From an uncultured Lachnospiraceae bacterium (GTDB lineage Bacteria; Bacillota; Clostridia; Lachnospirales; Lachnospiraceae), in contig CAJURU010000030.1 of NCBI GenBank assembly GCA_910588845.1, positions 1 to 36,035 of the forward strand: a stretch of DNA of 36,035 bases. Direction: 5' to 3'. A program made the translations under genes and the position numbers. This document shows positions 7,938 to 15,688 of the stretch, one piece after another. Numbering within the stretch: the stretch's first letter is position 1; every line of letters starts with the position of its first letter. The notes under the pieces are model-generated. The model worked only from the letters and a program-made list of their open reading frames with translations, was not told the origin of the DNA and searched no databases.

Positions 7938-7990
7938 AAATGTATAGGGAAAACTACAAAATGGCAGAAATGTATAGTTAGGTGATACAT
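7938..7990 (+). promoter_or_regulatory. candidate TetR operator sites
   Basis: AAATGTATAG occurs twice, 30 bp apart (7938-7947 and 7968-7977). The second copy begins an inverted repeat ATGTAT-N9-ATACAT (7970-7975 and 7985-7990). The position between tetR and the transporter gene fits an operator. No convincing -35 box was found. Confidence 0.4.
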
Positions 7991-7997
7991 GGAAAAA

Positions 7998-8031
7998 GGA
8001 TTGAATATTTATTTTTTCAATTCTTTTTTTT
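7998..8031 (+). terminator. terminator or attenuator between tetR and the MMPL gene
   Basis: An 8-bp AT-rich stem (7998-8005 with 8016-8023, one G-T pair) and a 10-nt loop are followed by seven T. It would end tetR transcription or attenuate read-through into the transporter. Confidence 0.55.
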
Positions 8032-8078
8032 ATACTCTTCTTGAACGATGAAACAAAAAGAAAGAGGAGCGAGAAAAG

Positions 8079-10184
8079 ATGAAAAAATTTGGAAAAGGCG
8101 TAGTAAAGATGCGAATACCGATTCTGATTATCAGCCTGCTGCTTTTGATACCGTCGGTAATCGGAATTGTAAACACGAGAATCAATTACGATATTCTCTC
8201 CTATCTGCCGAAGGATATTGAGACGATGAAAGGGCAGGATATCCTGATGGATGAATTTAACACCGGCGCATTTTCCATCTGCGTGGTGGAGGGCATGGAC
8301 AATAAAGGCGTATCTGCCTTGCGGGAACAGATTGAGGCGGTACCCCATGTTAAGACGGTAATCTGGTATGATTCGATTGCAGATTTATCGGTGCCCATGC
8401 AGATTTTGCCGGATGATATGAAGGAATCGTTTGTAAATGGGGAAGATACCATTATGGCGATTATGTACGACACTTCAATGTCATCGGATGAGACGATGGA
8501 TGCGGTCAAACAGATTCGCGCGCTTGCCGACAAGCAATGTTTTGTCAGCGGTATGTCGGCGGTAGTTACAGATATCAAAGATATTTGCCGGGAAGAGATG
8601 TTCGCCTATGTTGCGATTGCAGCAGTTTTGTCCTGTATCATCTTGGCGTTGACAATGGATTCCTTCTTAGCCCCGGTATTCTTCCTTTTAAGTATTGGTA
8701 TGGCGATTTTATATAATCTGGGAAGCAATATTGTTTCCGGCGAAATTTGTTATATTACCCAGGCGTTGGCGGCAGTGCTGCAATTAGGCGTGACAATGGA
8801 CTATTCCATTTTCCTGTGGCACAGCTACGAGGAAAACCAGCAGCGGTTTCCCGAGGATAAAAAGCGCGCCATGTCGCATGCAATTTCCAATACGCTGGGT
8901 TCGGTTCTGAGCAGTTCCACGACCACGGTTGCCGGTTTCGTAGCGCTCTGCTTTATGACATTTACGCTGGGGCTGGATTTGGGCGTTGTCATGGCAAAGG
9001 GCGTTCTGCTGGGCGTTATCTGCTGCGTGACGGTGCTTCCTTCCATGATACTGGTGTTTGACAAACCGATTTCCAAGACCAAGCACAGGCCGCTCATTCC
9101 CGATCTTGGAAAGATAGCGCCCTTTGTGGTGAAACATTATAAAATATTTGTAGTAATTTTCCTGGTTGCGCTGGGGCCGGCATTATATGGCTATACCCAT
9201 ACGCAGGTATATTATGATTTGGCGGGGACGCTTCCCAAAGATCTGCTCAGCATACAGGCCAATGAGAAGGTGGATGAAACCTTCCAGATGAACGCCACCC
9301 ATATCCTGCTGTTTGACAGCAAAATGTCCCAGAAGGACGTCGGGAAAATGATGGATGAGATGGAAAATGTCGCCGGCGTGTCGAAAGTGCTGGGGCTTGA
9401 GACGGTGGTTGGCCCTTCCGTTCCCTTGGAGATGATACCGGAGGAAGCGAAAGAGAAATTTATGAGTGAAAATTACCAGATGATGATGGTAAGCTCGGAA
9501 TTCAAGATCGCTTCGGAGGAGGTCAACAATCAGATTACAGAGTTGAACGCGATTTTGAAAGGGTACGATTCCCGGGGAATGCTGATTGGCGAAGCGCCAT
9601 GTACCAAGGATTTGATAACGATTACGGATAAGGATTTCAAGGTTGTAAGCGTAATTTCCATTGTGGCAGTATTTCTGATTATCCTGCTGACCTTTAAGTC
9701 CATTTCCGTTCCGGTGATTTTGGTGGCGGTTATTGAGTTTGCAATCTTTATCAATATGGGACTTCCGGCTTATACGGGAACAGTGCTTCCGTTTATTGCA
9801 TCTGTGGTGATTGGAACGATTCAGCTGGGGGCGACAGTGGATTATGCCATCCTTATGACGACCCGTTATAAGAAAGAGCGTGGGCGCGGAGCAGATAAGC
9901 AGGAAGCAGTCACCATCGCCTTGTCGACGTCTATTTCTTCCATTGTGGGAAGCGCGTTGAGCTTTTTTGCAGCAACGGTCGGCGTGGCGTTTTATTCCAG
10001 GATTGACATGATAGGTTCTCTGTGTACCCTGATGTCAAGAGGGGCGATTATCAGTATGTTCGTGGCAATCTTCATCCTGCCGGCAATGTTTATGGTATTT
10101 GACAAAGTCATCTGTGCCACAAGTTTTAATTTTGGTCCGGGCAGAGAGAAAGAAAAGAAAACAGGAAAAATAAATGCAGTTTAA
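8079..10184 (+). CDS. MMPL-family RND transporter
   Basis: A 701-residue membrane exporter of the MMPL branch of the RND superfamily, which moves lipids, hydrophobic compounds or drugs using the proton gradient. It shows the two-fold RND plan. A first helix (about 10-30) is followed by an extracytoplasmic domain (32-165) and five helices to about 325. The same order is then repeated: helix near 347-366, domain 367-520, helices 524-680. The charged residues expected in helices 4 and 10 are present in matching places: Asp241 in GVTMDYSI and Asp588 in GATVDYAI. The C-terminus is a short basic tail. AGAGGAG precedes the ATG. It lies between a TetR gene and a secreted coiled-coil protein, and these are probably one functional set. 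The substrate is not known. Confidence 0.88.
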   Translation: MKKFGKGVVKMRIPILIISLLLLIPSVIGIVNTRINYDILSYLPKDIETMKGQDILMDEFNTGAFSICVVEGMDNKGVSALREQIEAVPHVKTVIWYDSIADLSVPMQILPDDMKESFVNGEDTIMAIMYDTSMSSDETMDAVKQIRALADKQCFVSGMSAVVTDIKDICREEMFAYVAIAAVLSCIILALTMDSFLAPVFFLLSIGMAILYNLGSNIVSGEICYITQALAAVLQLGVTMDYSIFLWHSYEENQQRFPEDKKRAMSHAISNTLGSVLSSSTTTVAGFVALCFMTFTLGLDLGVVMAKGVLLGVICCVTVLPSMILVFDKPISKTKHRPLIPDLGKIAPFVVKHYKIFVVIFLVALGPALYGYTHTQVYYDLAGTLPKDLLSIQANEKVDETFQMNATHILLFDSKMSQKDVGKMMDEMENVAGVSKVLGLETVVGPSVPLEMIPEEAKEKFMSENYQMMMVSSEFKIASEEVNNQITELNAILKGYDSRGMLIGEAPCTKDLITITDKDFKVVSVISIVAVFLIILLTFKSISVPVILVAVIEFAIFINMGLPAYTGTVLPFIASVVIGTIQLGATVDYAILMTTRYKKERGRGADKQEAVTIALSTSISSIVGSALSFFAATVGVAFYSRIDMIGSLCTLMSRGAIISMFVAIFILPAMFMVFDKVICATSFNFGPGREKEKKTGKINAV

Positions 10185-10212
10185 ATTTGTATGTGATGGT
10201 TGGAACGTAAAT

Positions 10213-10229
10213 TATAACATTGCGTTATA
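10213..10229 (+). promoter_or_regulatory. perfect inverted repeat upstream of the coiled-coil gene
   Basis: TATAAC-ATTGC-GTTATA is a perfect 6-bp dyad with a 5-bp centre, 58 bp before the next start. It may be a regulator site or part of a promoter; no full promoter could be assigned. Confidence 0.3.
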
Positions 10230-10287
10230 CAGATGGGAAATAAAATAACAGCGGCAAAATGAACAATTTATACAGGAGGTAATTACA

Positions 10288-12807
10288 ATGAAAAACGTAG
10301 AATTAAAAAAGAAATTCAGAAACAAATATATGATTCAGGTTGTAGCAGGGGCAGTTACCATTGCCATGCTGGGCCAAAGCGCCGGGATGGCCTATACGGT
10401 GAATGCCGAGAAGGCGGATGAGACAACGAAACAGTCTCATAAGAAGGACAGCGCAGATGAAAAGGATATCAAAAACGCGCTGGAAAATGTCATCTCCGCA
10501 AGCAAGGAGGCGGAGGACGCCGGCAAAGAGGAGACCGTCTATGTCGTGGCGGGTGCGGATGGAGCCGCCAATAATGTAATTGTCAGCGAGTGGTTGAAAA
10601 ATGAAGATGGCAAAGAAACATTGGAAGATGAATCTGATTTAGAGGATATTGAGAATGTAAAGGGAGATGAGACATTTAGCCGGAAAGGCGACAAACTTAC
10701 CTGGCAGGCCGGCGGAAAAGATATCTATTATCAGGGGACAACGGACAAAGAGCTTCCAGTTACCCAGAAAATTACTTATTTTTTGGATGGAAAGGAGATG
10801 TCGCCGGAGGAGATCGCCGGTAAGAGCGGCGAAGTGAAAATACGTTTTGATTATACGAACCATCTCAAAACAACAGAAATTGTGGATGGTGAAGAATACG
10901 AGGTCTATGTGCCGTTTACCGTGATGACCGGCATGATTCTGCCCGAAGACTACAGCAATGTCGAGATAACGAATGGAAAAGTGATTTCAGATGGAAACCG
11001 CAAGGTTGCCGTAGGCGTAGCCATGCCGGGATTGAAGGACAGCCTTGATATACAGGAGGAAGATCTCGACGAGGAGGTAGAAATTCCAGAGTATGTGGAA
11101 ATTACTGCAGATGTAGAGAATTTTTCCTTAGAAATGACCATGACAATCGCAATGAACGATTTACTTGGCGGCAGCGGTCTGAGCGAGGCATTTGACTTGA
11201 GCGGATTGCAAGAGGATGTAGACACTTTATCGGAGTCTTCCGGGAAATTGGTGGACGGAACAACCGAGTTGTCGGATGGATTGAACACATTAGCCGGCAG
11301 CATGAAAGAGTTTTCTGCTGGAATTGGCACGTTAAAGAATGGAATTGAAAGCTATACGAACGGAGCCTCCCAATTGAATGCTGGAATCAGTACGCTTTCT
11401 GCTTCTTCGGGAACCTTGATAAACGGTGTGGCAACCTTGAACGGCAGCGCAGCTACTTTAAATAAGGGGGTTGCACAGCTCAATGAGACTTTGAAGGCAA
11501 AGATGACGGCTGAGGAGAAAGCGTCGCTTGTGAGGCAGGCAGACGAAGCCATCGACCGCACATTTAAGGATAAGAAGCAGGGCGCGGAAGCGATTAAAAA
11601 ACAGGCTTCTAAAGTTTTCTATGACAGCCTGGCAGGGAACCAGCAGGCCAAAGATCAGGTGTCCGCAGGTTTGGCAACTTATACGCAGGGTGTTTTGAAT
11701 TCTGCATTGGCGCCGGCATATACGCAGGTGGCAACGCAGACGGCCAAAGAGCAAAAGATGGCGGAAGCGAAGCCGCAGGTTGTGCAGGGCGTTACCCAGG
11801 AGGTCGTAAAGCAGGTTACCAGGCAGGTAACTTCCGGCGTGACGGCGACAGCGATAGCGCAGCAGACAGCCGCAGCGGAGCAGGCGGCAGCACAGGCGGG
11901 CGGCGCCTTGAACGCAGAAGCGGTGGCGCAGATTTGTAATGCCGTGAATACAGCGGTTAATACGGACGGATCGGAAGCCCAGCAGCAGATCAATGCGCTT
12001 GTGGCCGGACAGCAGGAGACAATTAACAGTCTGGTAGCTTCCAATGTGGACGCCAAGATGGCAGAAGTGGCGGGCCAGATTGAAGCGGGAATCAATTCTG
12101 CTGAAGGGCAGGCACAGATTAAAGCTACGGTAGATGGGCTGGTGAACCAGACAGTGAGCGCGGTGATGTCGGATAAGACATTAAATGCAACAATGGGCCA
12201 GGTGGCAGGCCAGATTGTGGCAGGAATCGCCGACGGCGCGAAAGATACGGTAGGAGCCGCAGTGGCAGATACCGCAAAGACGGCGGCAAAGACGGCGGCA
12301 GAGACGGCGACAATTACGGCAGTGGACGCGACCAAAGCACAGATTTCAGACGCCATCAATGCCACAGATTCAAACAGCGGTTACAGTCTGGTGAGCGGTA
12401 TGGAGGCGTTGAGCCAGGGTACTCAGACTATGAGCGACAGTATGCCGGCGTTGACAGATGGCATCGGCCAGCTTACGAACGGGGCGGCCCAGCTTGTCTC
12501 CAATAATTCTGCTCTGGTAGACGGTGCATCTAAACTTTCCAGTGCAACCTCTCAGGTGGAAGAGGGCGTGAAAAAGCTGGACGATGGCTCTAAGGAATTG
12601 ATGGACGGCATGATTCAGTTTGACGAGGAAGGCATTCAGAAATTGACGGAGGCTTATGACGGCGATGTCAAGGAGCTTTTGAACAGGTTGAAAGCGGTAG
12701 TAAATGCGGGGGAAGATTACCAGACCTTTACCAAGGTTGCCCACGGGGTCAAAGGTTCTGTAAAATTTATTTTCCGCACGGACGCAGTGAAGACAGAGGA
12801 AAAGTAA
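10288..12807 (+). CDS. large secreted coiled-coil protein with LxxG heptad repeats (YhgE-like region)
   Basis: An 839-residue protein with an N-terminal export signal or anchor (about 15-35, ending near AYTVNA). Residues 40-300 form a beta-rich region without a recognised name. Two blocks of seven-residue LxxG repeats follow, at about 305-401 and 700-786. Examples are LSDGLNTLAG, LKNGIES, LTDGIGQLTNG and LVDGASKL. This is the heptad pattern found in YhgE/Pip-type proteins. Between them (about 402-697) is an Ala/Gln/Thr-rich segment with high coiled-coil character. Unlike YhgE, no C-terminal membrane helices are present, so it should be extracytoplasmic. A strong CAGGAGGTAA site precedes the ATG. 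Its place after the MMPL gene suggests a partner that docks on the transporter. The role is inference. Confidence 0.75.
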   Translation: MKNVELKKKFRNKYMIQVVAGAVTIAMLGQSAGMAYTVNAEKADETTKQSHKKDSADEKDIKNALENVISASKEAEDAGKEETVYVVAGADGAANNVIVSEWLKNEDGKETLEDESDLEDIENVKGDETFSRKGDKLTWQAGGKDIYYQGTTDKELPVTQKITYFLDGKEMSPEEIAGKSGEVKIRFDYTNHLKTTEIVDGEEYEVYVPFTVMTGMILPEDYSNVEITNGKVISDGNRKVAVGVAMPGLKDSLDIQEEDLDEEVEIPEYVEITADVENFSLEMTMTIAMNDLLGGSGLSEAFDLSGLQEDVDTLSESSGKLVDGTTELSDGLNTLAGSMKEFSAGIGTLKNGIESYTNGASQLNAGISTLSASSGTLINGVATLNGSAATLNKGVAQLNETLKAKMTAEEKASLVRQADEAIDRTFKDKKQGAEAIKKQASKVFYDSLAGNQQAKDQVSAGLATYTQGVLNSALAPAYTQVATQTAKEQKMAEAKPQVVQGVTQEVVKQVTRQVTSGVTATAIAQQTAAAEQAAAQAGGALNAEAVAQICNAVNTAVNTDGSEAQQQINALVAGQQETINSLVASNVDAKMAEVAGQIEAGINSAEGQAQIKATVDGLVNQTVSAVMSDKTLNATMGQVAGQIVAGIADGAKDTVGAAVADTAKTAAKTAAETATITAVDATKAQISDAINATDSNSGYSLVSGMEALSQGTQTMSDSMPALTDGIGQLTNGAAQLVSNNSALVDGASKLSSATSQVEEGVKKLDDGSKELMDGMIQFDEEGIQKLTEAYDGDVKELLNRLKAVVNAGEDYQTFTKVAHGVKGSVKFIFRTDAVKTEEK

Positions 12808-12835
12808 GCGTTAGCGCGATTTTGGAGAGAAGCCG

Positions 12836-13408
12836 ATGAACATGTTAGTAGAGACGCTTGTCGTATTGGGAATATCACTGGAAATTTTTGGCGCGATGGA
12901 GTGCCAGGGGTCTCTGGTAGTAAAAATAGAAAAAAAACAGTTGTTGGTGTTTTGTACTGTGCTGGCCGCCGGACAGGCGTTGGCTCTGGGCATTGGGGAT
13001 GTGTTGTCGTTGCTTTTGTCCCGGCATGGGGCGCAGACCAAGGAGAGTTTTCTGGGACAGGTGATTGCTGCGGCAATCTTCCTGCTCTTGGGGCTCCGCC
13101 TGCTGCTGAAAGCATGGAAAAATGAGCGGATTGTCGAACGCCGTGAGGAAAAATTCCAGGTAAAAAAGTTTCTGCTAATTTACAGTAAAGGCATTCTGTT
13201 CACGTTTCTTGCCGGGATTGCCCTGGGATTCCTCGGCGGCAGCGTCTCCGTTCTTCTGCTTCTGACCCTGTTTTCTACAATCCTGGTTACAGTGGTCGGT
13301 ATGTATACTGGTTATCGTCTTGGATTTGAGCATAAGATGAAAGCATATATCCTGGGCGGGCTTTTGCTGATTGCCGGGAGCGTGGATGTGATTGCTAGGT
13401 TCGTGTAA
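12836..13408 (+). CDS. MntP/YebN-like small membrane protein
   Basis: A 190-residue integral membrane protein with about six helices in two three-helix halves joined by a charged cytoplasmic loop (about 93-110). The C-terminal half matches the MntP (manganese efflux) pattern: GMYTGYRLG followed by KAYILGGLLLIAGSVDV resembles the family's VG-AEILGGLVLIGIG end. In MntP, aspartates in the SMDAFA and SLDAMA motifs are important. Here the corresponding stretches read GISLEIFGAM (Asp to Glu) and FLAGIALG (Asp lost), so manganese transport is doubtful. A GGAGAG site precedes the ATG, 28 bp after the coiled-coil gene, so it probably belongs to the same transcript and ends it. Confidence 0.6.
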   Translation: MNMLVETLVVLGISLEIFGAMECQGSLVVKIEKKQLLVFCTVLAAGQALALGIGDVLSLLLSRHGAQTKESFLGQVIAAAIFLLLGLRLLLKAWKNERIVERREEKFQVKKFLLIYSKGILFTFLAGIALGFLGGSVSVLLLLTLFSTILVTVVGMYTGYRLGFEHKMKAYILGGLLLIAGSVDVIARFV

Positions 13409-13410
13409 GA

Positions 13411-13463
13411 AAAATACTTTGCTTTCATGCTAATATAATCTGTGCATGAAAGCAAAGTATTTT
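13411..13463. terminator. bidirectional terminator with a perfect 20-bp stem
   Basis: Positions 13411-13430 and 13444-13463 are exact inverted copies around a 13-nt loop. The stem begins AAAATAC and ends GTATTTT, so both strands get a U-rich tail. It sits between the convergent MntP-like and GH43 genes and ends both. Confidence 0.9.
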
Positions 13464-13469
13464 GTCATA

Positions 13470-15482
13470 TTATTTTTTGATTTTCAGCTTGCTTACTTTG
13501 CTGAATTTCGAGTAAACCTTACCGCCCTTGGAGTCTTTCTTGTACGCTTGGACTTTTACATAATAAGTCTTATTCTTTTTCAGCTTCTTGAGGGTAAGCG
13601 TTGTTTTTGTAAGCTCTTTTGTCTTGGTGGCTTTCTTTTTGAATTTCTTGTCTGTAGAGTAAGTAACTTTGTAACCGGCTGCGCCCGACACCTTCTTATA
13701 TGTGATGGTAAGCTGTTTGGATTTCTTGTTCTTTAAAGCGGGCTTGGTTGGGGTCTTGACTGTTACTTTATTCCATTTTGCTTTCAGTGTGAGATTTTTG
13801 GTAACCGCGCTATTAAAGTTGTATTTGGTTTTTCCGTTGTACCAGCCTGCGAATGTGCAGCCTTTTTTGGTCGGGTTCTTGGGTGCGGCTGCCTTGTTTC
13901 CGTCTTTTACAGACTGTCTTTTCACGGAGGAGCCGCCGTCGCTGTTAAAGGTTACGGTAAATACTTCCTGTGCTTTCTTCTCGACGGTAAGTGTAAAAGA
14001 TTTTGTGCGGATCTGGTCGCGGATCGCAATGTCATCCGGCCTGGCGGTAATCGTTGCCGTCAAGGTAACGGTTGCATCGCCTTGTCGGTAGCTTGGGCGA
14101 TTGACCGTTCCGTTTGCTGAAATGACATTGGGATTTGATGATTCCCAGGTAATCATTGCGCCGTTAGCAGCAACAACGGGAAGCGTCAGGTTAGAAGTGA
14201 TTTTTCCCGAGGGAAGCGTCAATTCTGCGGTGGCAGCCTCCACCTGCTCTACATATGGAGTAGCGGCAGTCTTGTATTCCTCGTCCCATTTGAGCCTTAA
14301 GTTATTATATTCCTCAGAGGTGATGGGCATAACGGTGCCATGGCTGGCAATTGGTCCTGGCATAGTATAGAGCGTGGTACCGTTTACTTCTTCTGCGTTT
14401 TTTGTGCCAAGGACGTTGAAAGTTCCTTTGGTGATGTCATCGGAAAGCCCGGGGAAGATCGTGGAGCCTGTCTGGTCAGCCATCAGGCAGTAGATATCAT
14501 CTCCTGTCATTTCAATTCCCTTGAGTGCGGCAATTTGTTTGGCGGTCTCAACATCATCAGAATTTATCTTGAAAATACAGGGTCCTTCAATTTGTCCGCC
14601 GCTCACAGGCAAGGAATTTTCATGTACTAATTCCCATTGTGTAGCTGTCAGAGATTGACTGCGCTCGCAGTATACTCTCTTGCTGGGAGTTCCGTATTGA
14701 TTGGTATTTCCGTCTTCGTTCTTCGTATAACGATAATAATAGTCGCCTACTTTGATAACTGTAGTGTCGATAACGGAGCCGGCTTCTTCAATCCACACCT
14801 GTGCTTCTGAGAATTCGTAAAAATCGTTAGTTGTTGCATAGAATACACGTTGTTTGCCGTAGTTGTCATCGGAAGTTTTGGATGCCCAGAACACAACATA
14901 TTGCTGTAACTCATCATCCCAGTATGCCTCAGGCGCCCATGTACAGCCGGCATTGTCTGCGGCTACTTTGCATTCTCTCTGTTCGGACCAGTTTACTAAA
15001 TCTGTGGATTCCCATACCATAATCTTCTGGCTGCCTTCTACCTGGTTCTTGTCCCAGAGCTGGCCAGGGAATTTTTCGCCGTCCTGTGTAATTCCGGCTA
15101 CGGTAAGGTCAGTGGCGATTAAGTAGAATTTGTCGCCTTCGTGGGAGCGGATGACGAAGGGGTCGCGCAGTCCATGTGTTCCCAGCCTGGATTCCAGTAC
15201 AAATTGTTCCTTGTTCAGTGCGGTAAAGTGCAAACCGTCTTCGCTGACGCCGAAATAAATACGTTCATCTTTCGTTCCCTGATTGGGATAAGGGAAATAG
15301 ACAAACAGGTAATCAGTGGTCTCCGGCGTCCCGGCCGCATTGGCAAAAACGGGCTGTTCGGCCGCAGTGTCTGTGTCTGCCGCCTGTACCTTGCTGATAT
15401 TGCCCATAGGCAGCATGGTGGCAGCCATGGCAAACGCGGTAAATCCTGCGATTGCTGATTTGAAAAAGTTTTTAGGTCTCAT
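13470..15482 (-). CDS. secreted GH43-type glycosidase-like protein with Ig, InlB and FN3 domains
   Basis: A 670-residue exported protein: signal peptide at about 1-35 (cleavage near KVQA), GH43 five-blade propeller at about 55-405, an Ig-like region at about 410-505, an InlB/Flg_new-type repeat at about 508-575 (GWYNGKTKYNF) and a lysine-rich fibronectin-III-like end (580-670). Typical GH43 features are GLRDPF (Asp107), CTWAPEAYWDD and IEGPCIF, whose Glu could be the proton donor. The first blade (DYLFVYFPY) has no obvious catalytic-base aspartate, so activity is uncertain. Arabinose- or xylose-containing glycans are the likely targets. The basic C-terminus would suit wall attachment. An AAGGAGGG site precedes the ATG. 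It is divergent from a larger paralogue, sharing the intergenic region 15483-15688. Confidence 0.8.
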   Translation of the reverse strand: MRPKNFFKSAIAGFTAFAMAATMLPMGNISKVQAADTDTAAEQPVFANAAGTPETTDYLFVYFPYPNQGTKDERIYFGVSEDGLHFTALNKEQFVLESRLGTHGLRDPFVIRSHEGDKFYLIATDLTVAGITQDGEKFPGQLWDKNQVEGSQKIMVWESTDLVNWSEQRECKVAADNAGCTWAPEAYWDDELQQYVVFWASKTSDDNYGKQRVFYATTNDFYEFSEAQVWIEEAGSVIDTTVIKVGDYYYRYTKNEDGNTNQYGTPSKRVYCERSQSLTATQWELVHENSLPVSGGQIEGPCIFKINSDDVETAKQIAALKGIEMTGDDIYCLMADQTGSTIFPGLSDDITKGTFNVLGTKNAEEVNGTTLYTMPGPIASHGTVMPITSEEYNNLRLKWDEEYKTAATPYVEQVEAATAELTLPSGKITSNLTLPVVAANGAMITWESSNPNVISANGTVNRPSYRQGDATVTLTATITARPDDIAIRDQIRTKSFTLTVEKKAQEVFTVTFNSDGGSSVKRQSVKDGNKAAAPKNPTKKGCTFAGWYNGKTKYNFNSAVTKNLTLKAKWNKVTVKTPTKPALKNKKSKQLTITYKKVSGAAGYKVTYSTDKKFKKKATKTKELTKTTLTLKKLKKNKTYYVKVQAYKKDSKGGKVYSKFSKVSKLKIKK

Positions 15483-15528
15483 AAAGTATCCCTCCTTAAA
15501 TTATAATTGTTGTAAAAATTTTACTAAC

Positions 15529-15556
15529 AGTATATCATGAATTGTAATATAGTGAA
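15529..15556 (-). promoter_or_regulatory. promoter of the minus-strand GH43 gene
   Basis: Read on the minus strand: -35 TTCACT (15551-15556), 16-bp spacer, -10 TATACT (15529-15534). The -10 is strong and the -35 moderate. It ends 47 bp before the start codon. Confidence 0.55.
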
Positions 15557-15587
15557 AGGATTTTTGCTGTTATTACTATAGTTTTTA

Positions 15588-15616
15588 TTGATTTTTAGTA
15601 AATAATTTAGTAAAAT
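15588..15616 (+). promoter_or_regulatory. promoter of the 1461-residue GH43 gene
   Basis: -35 TTGATT (15588-15593), 17-bp spacer, -10 TAAAAT (15611-15616). Downstream, GGCAT (15618-15622), ATGCC (15629-15633) and GGCAT (15645-15649) can form two mutually exclusive hairpins, possibly an operator or leader structure. Confidence 0.6.
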
Positions 15617-15688
15617 AGGCATAAGCAGATGCCAATATAGTTTAGGCATTCTGGGCAGTTTCAACAAAGTTTATAAAAGGAGGAGCAT

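Noticed and set aside
11679..12365. Minus-strand 228-codon open frame rich in Ala/Thr
   Set aside because: It is the antisense shadow of the Ala/Gln-rich coiled-coil segment, has no ribosome site and no family match.
12836..13408. Naming the small membrane protein mntP
   Set aside because: The metal-site aspartates are not conserved, so a manganese-efflux symbol would overstate the evidence.
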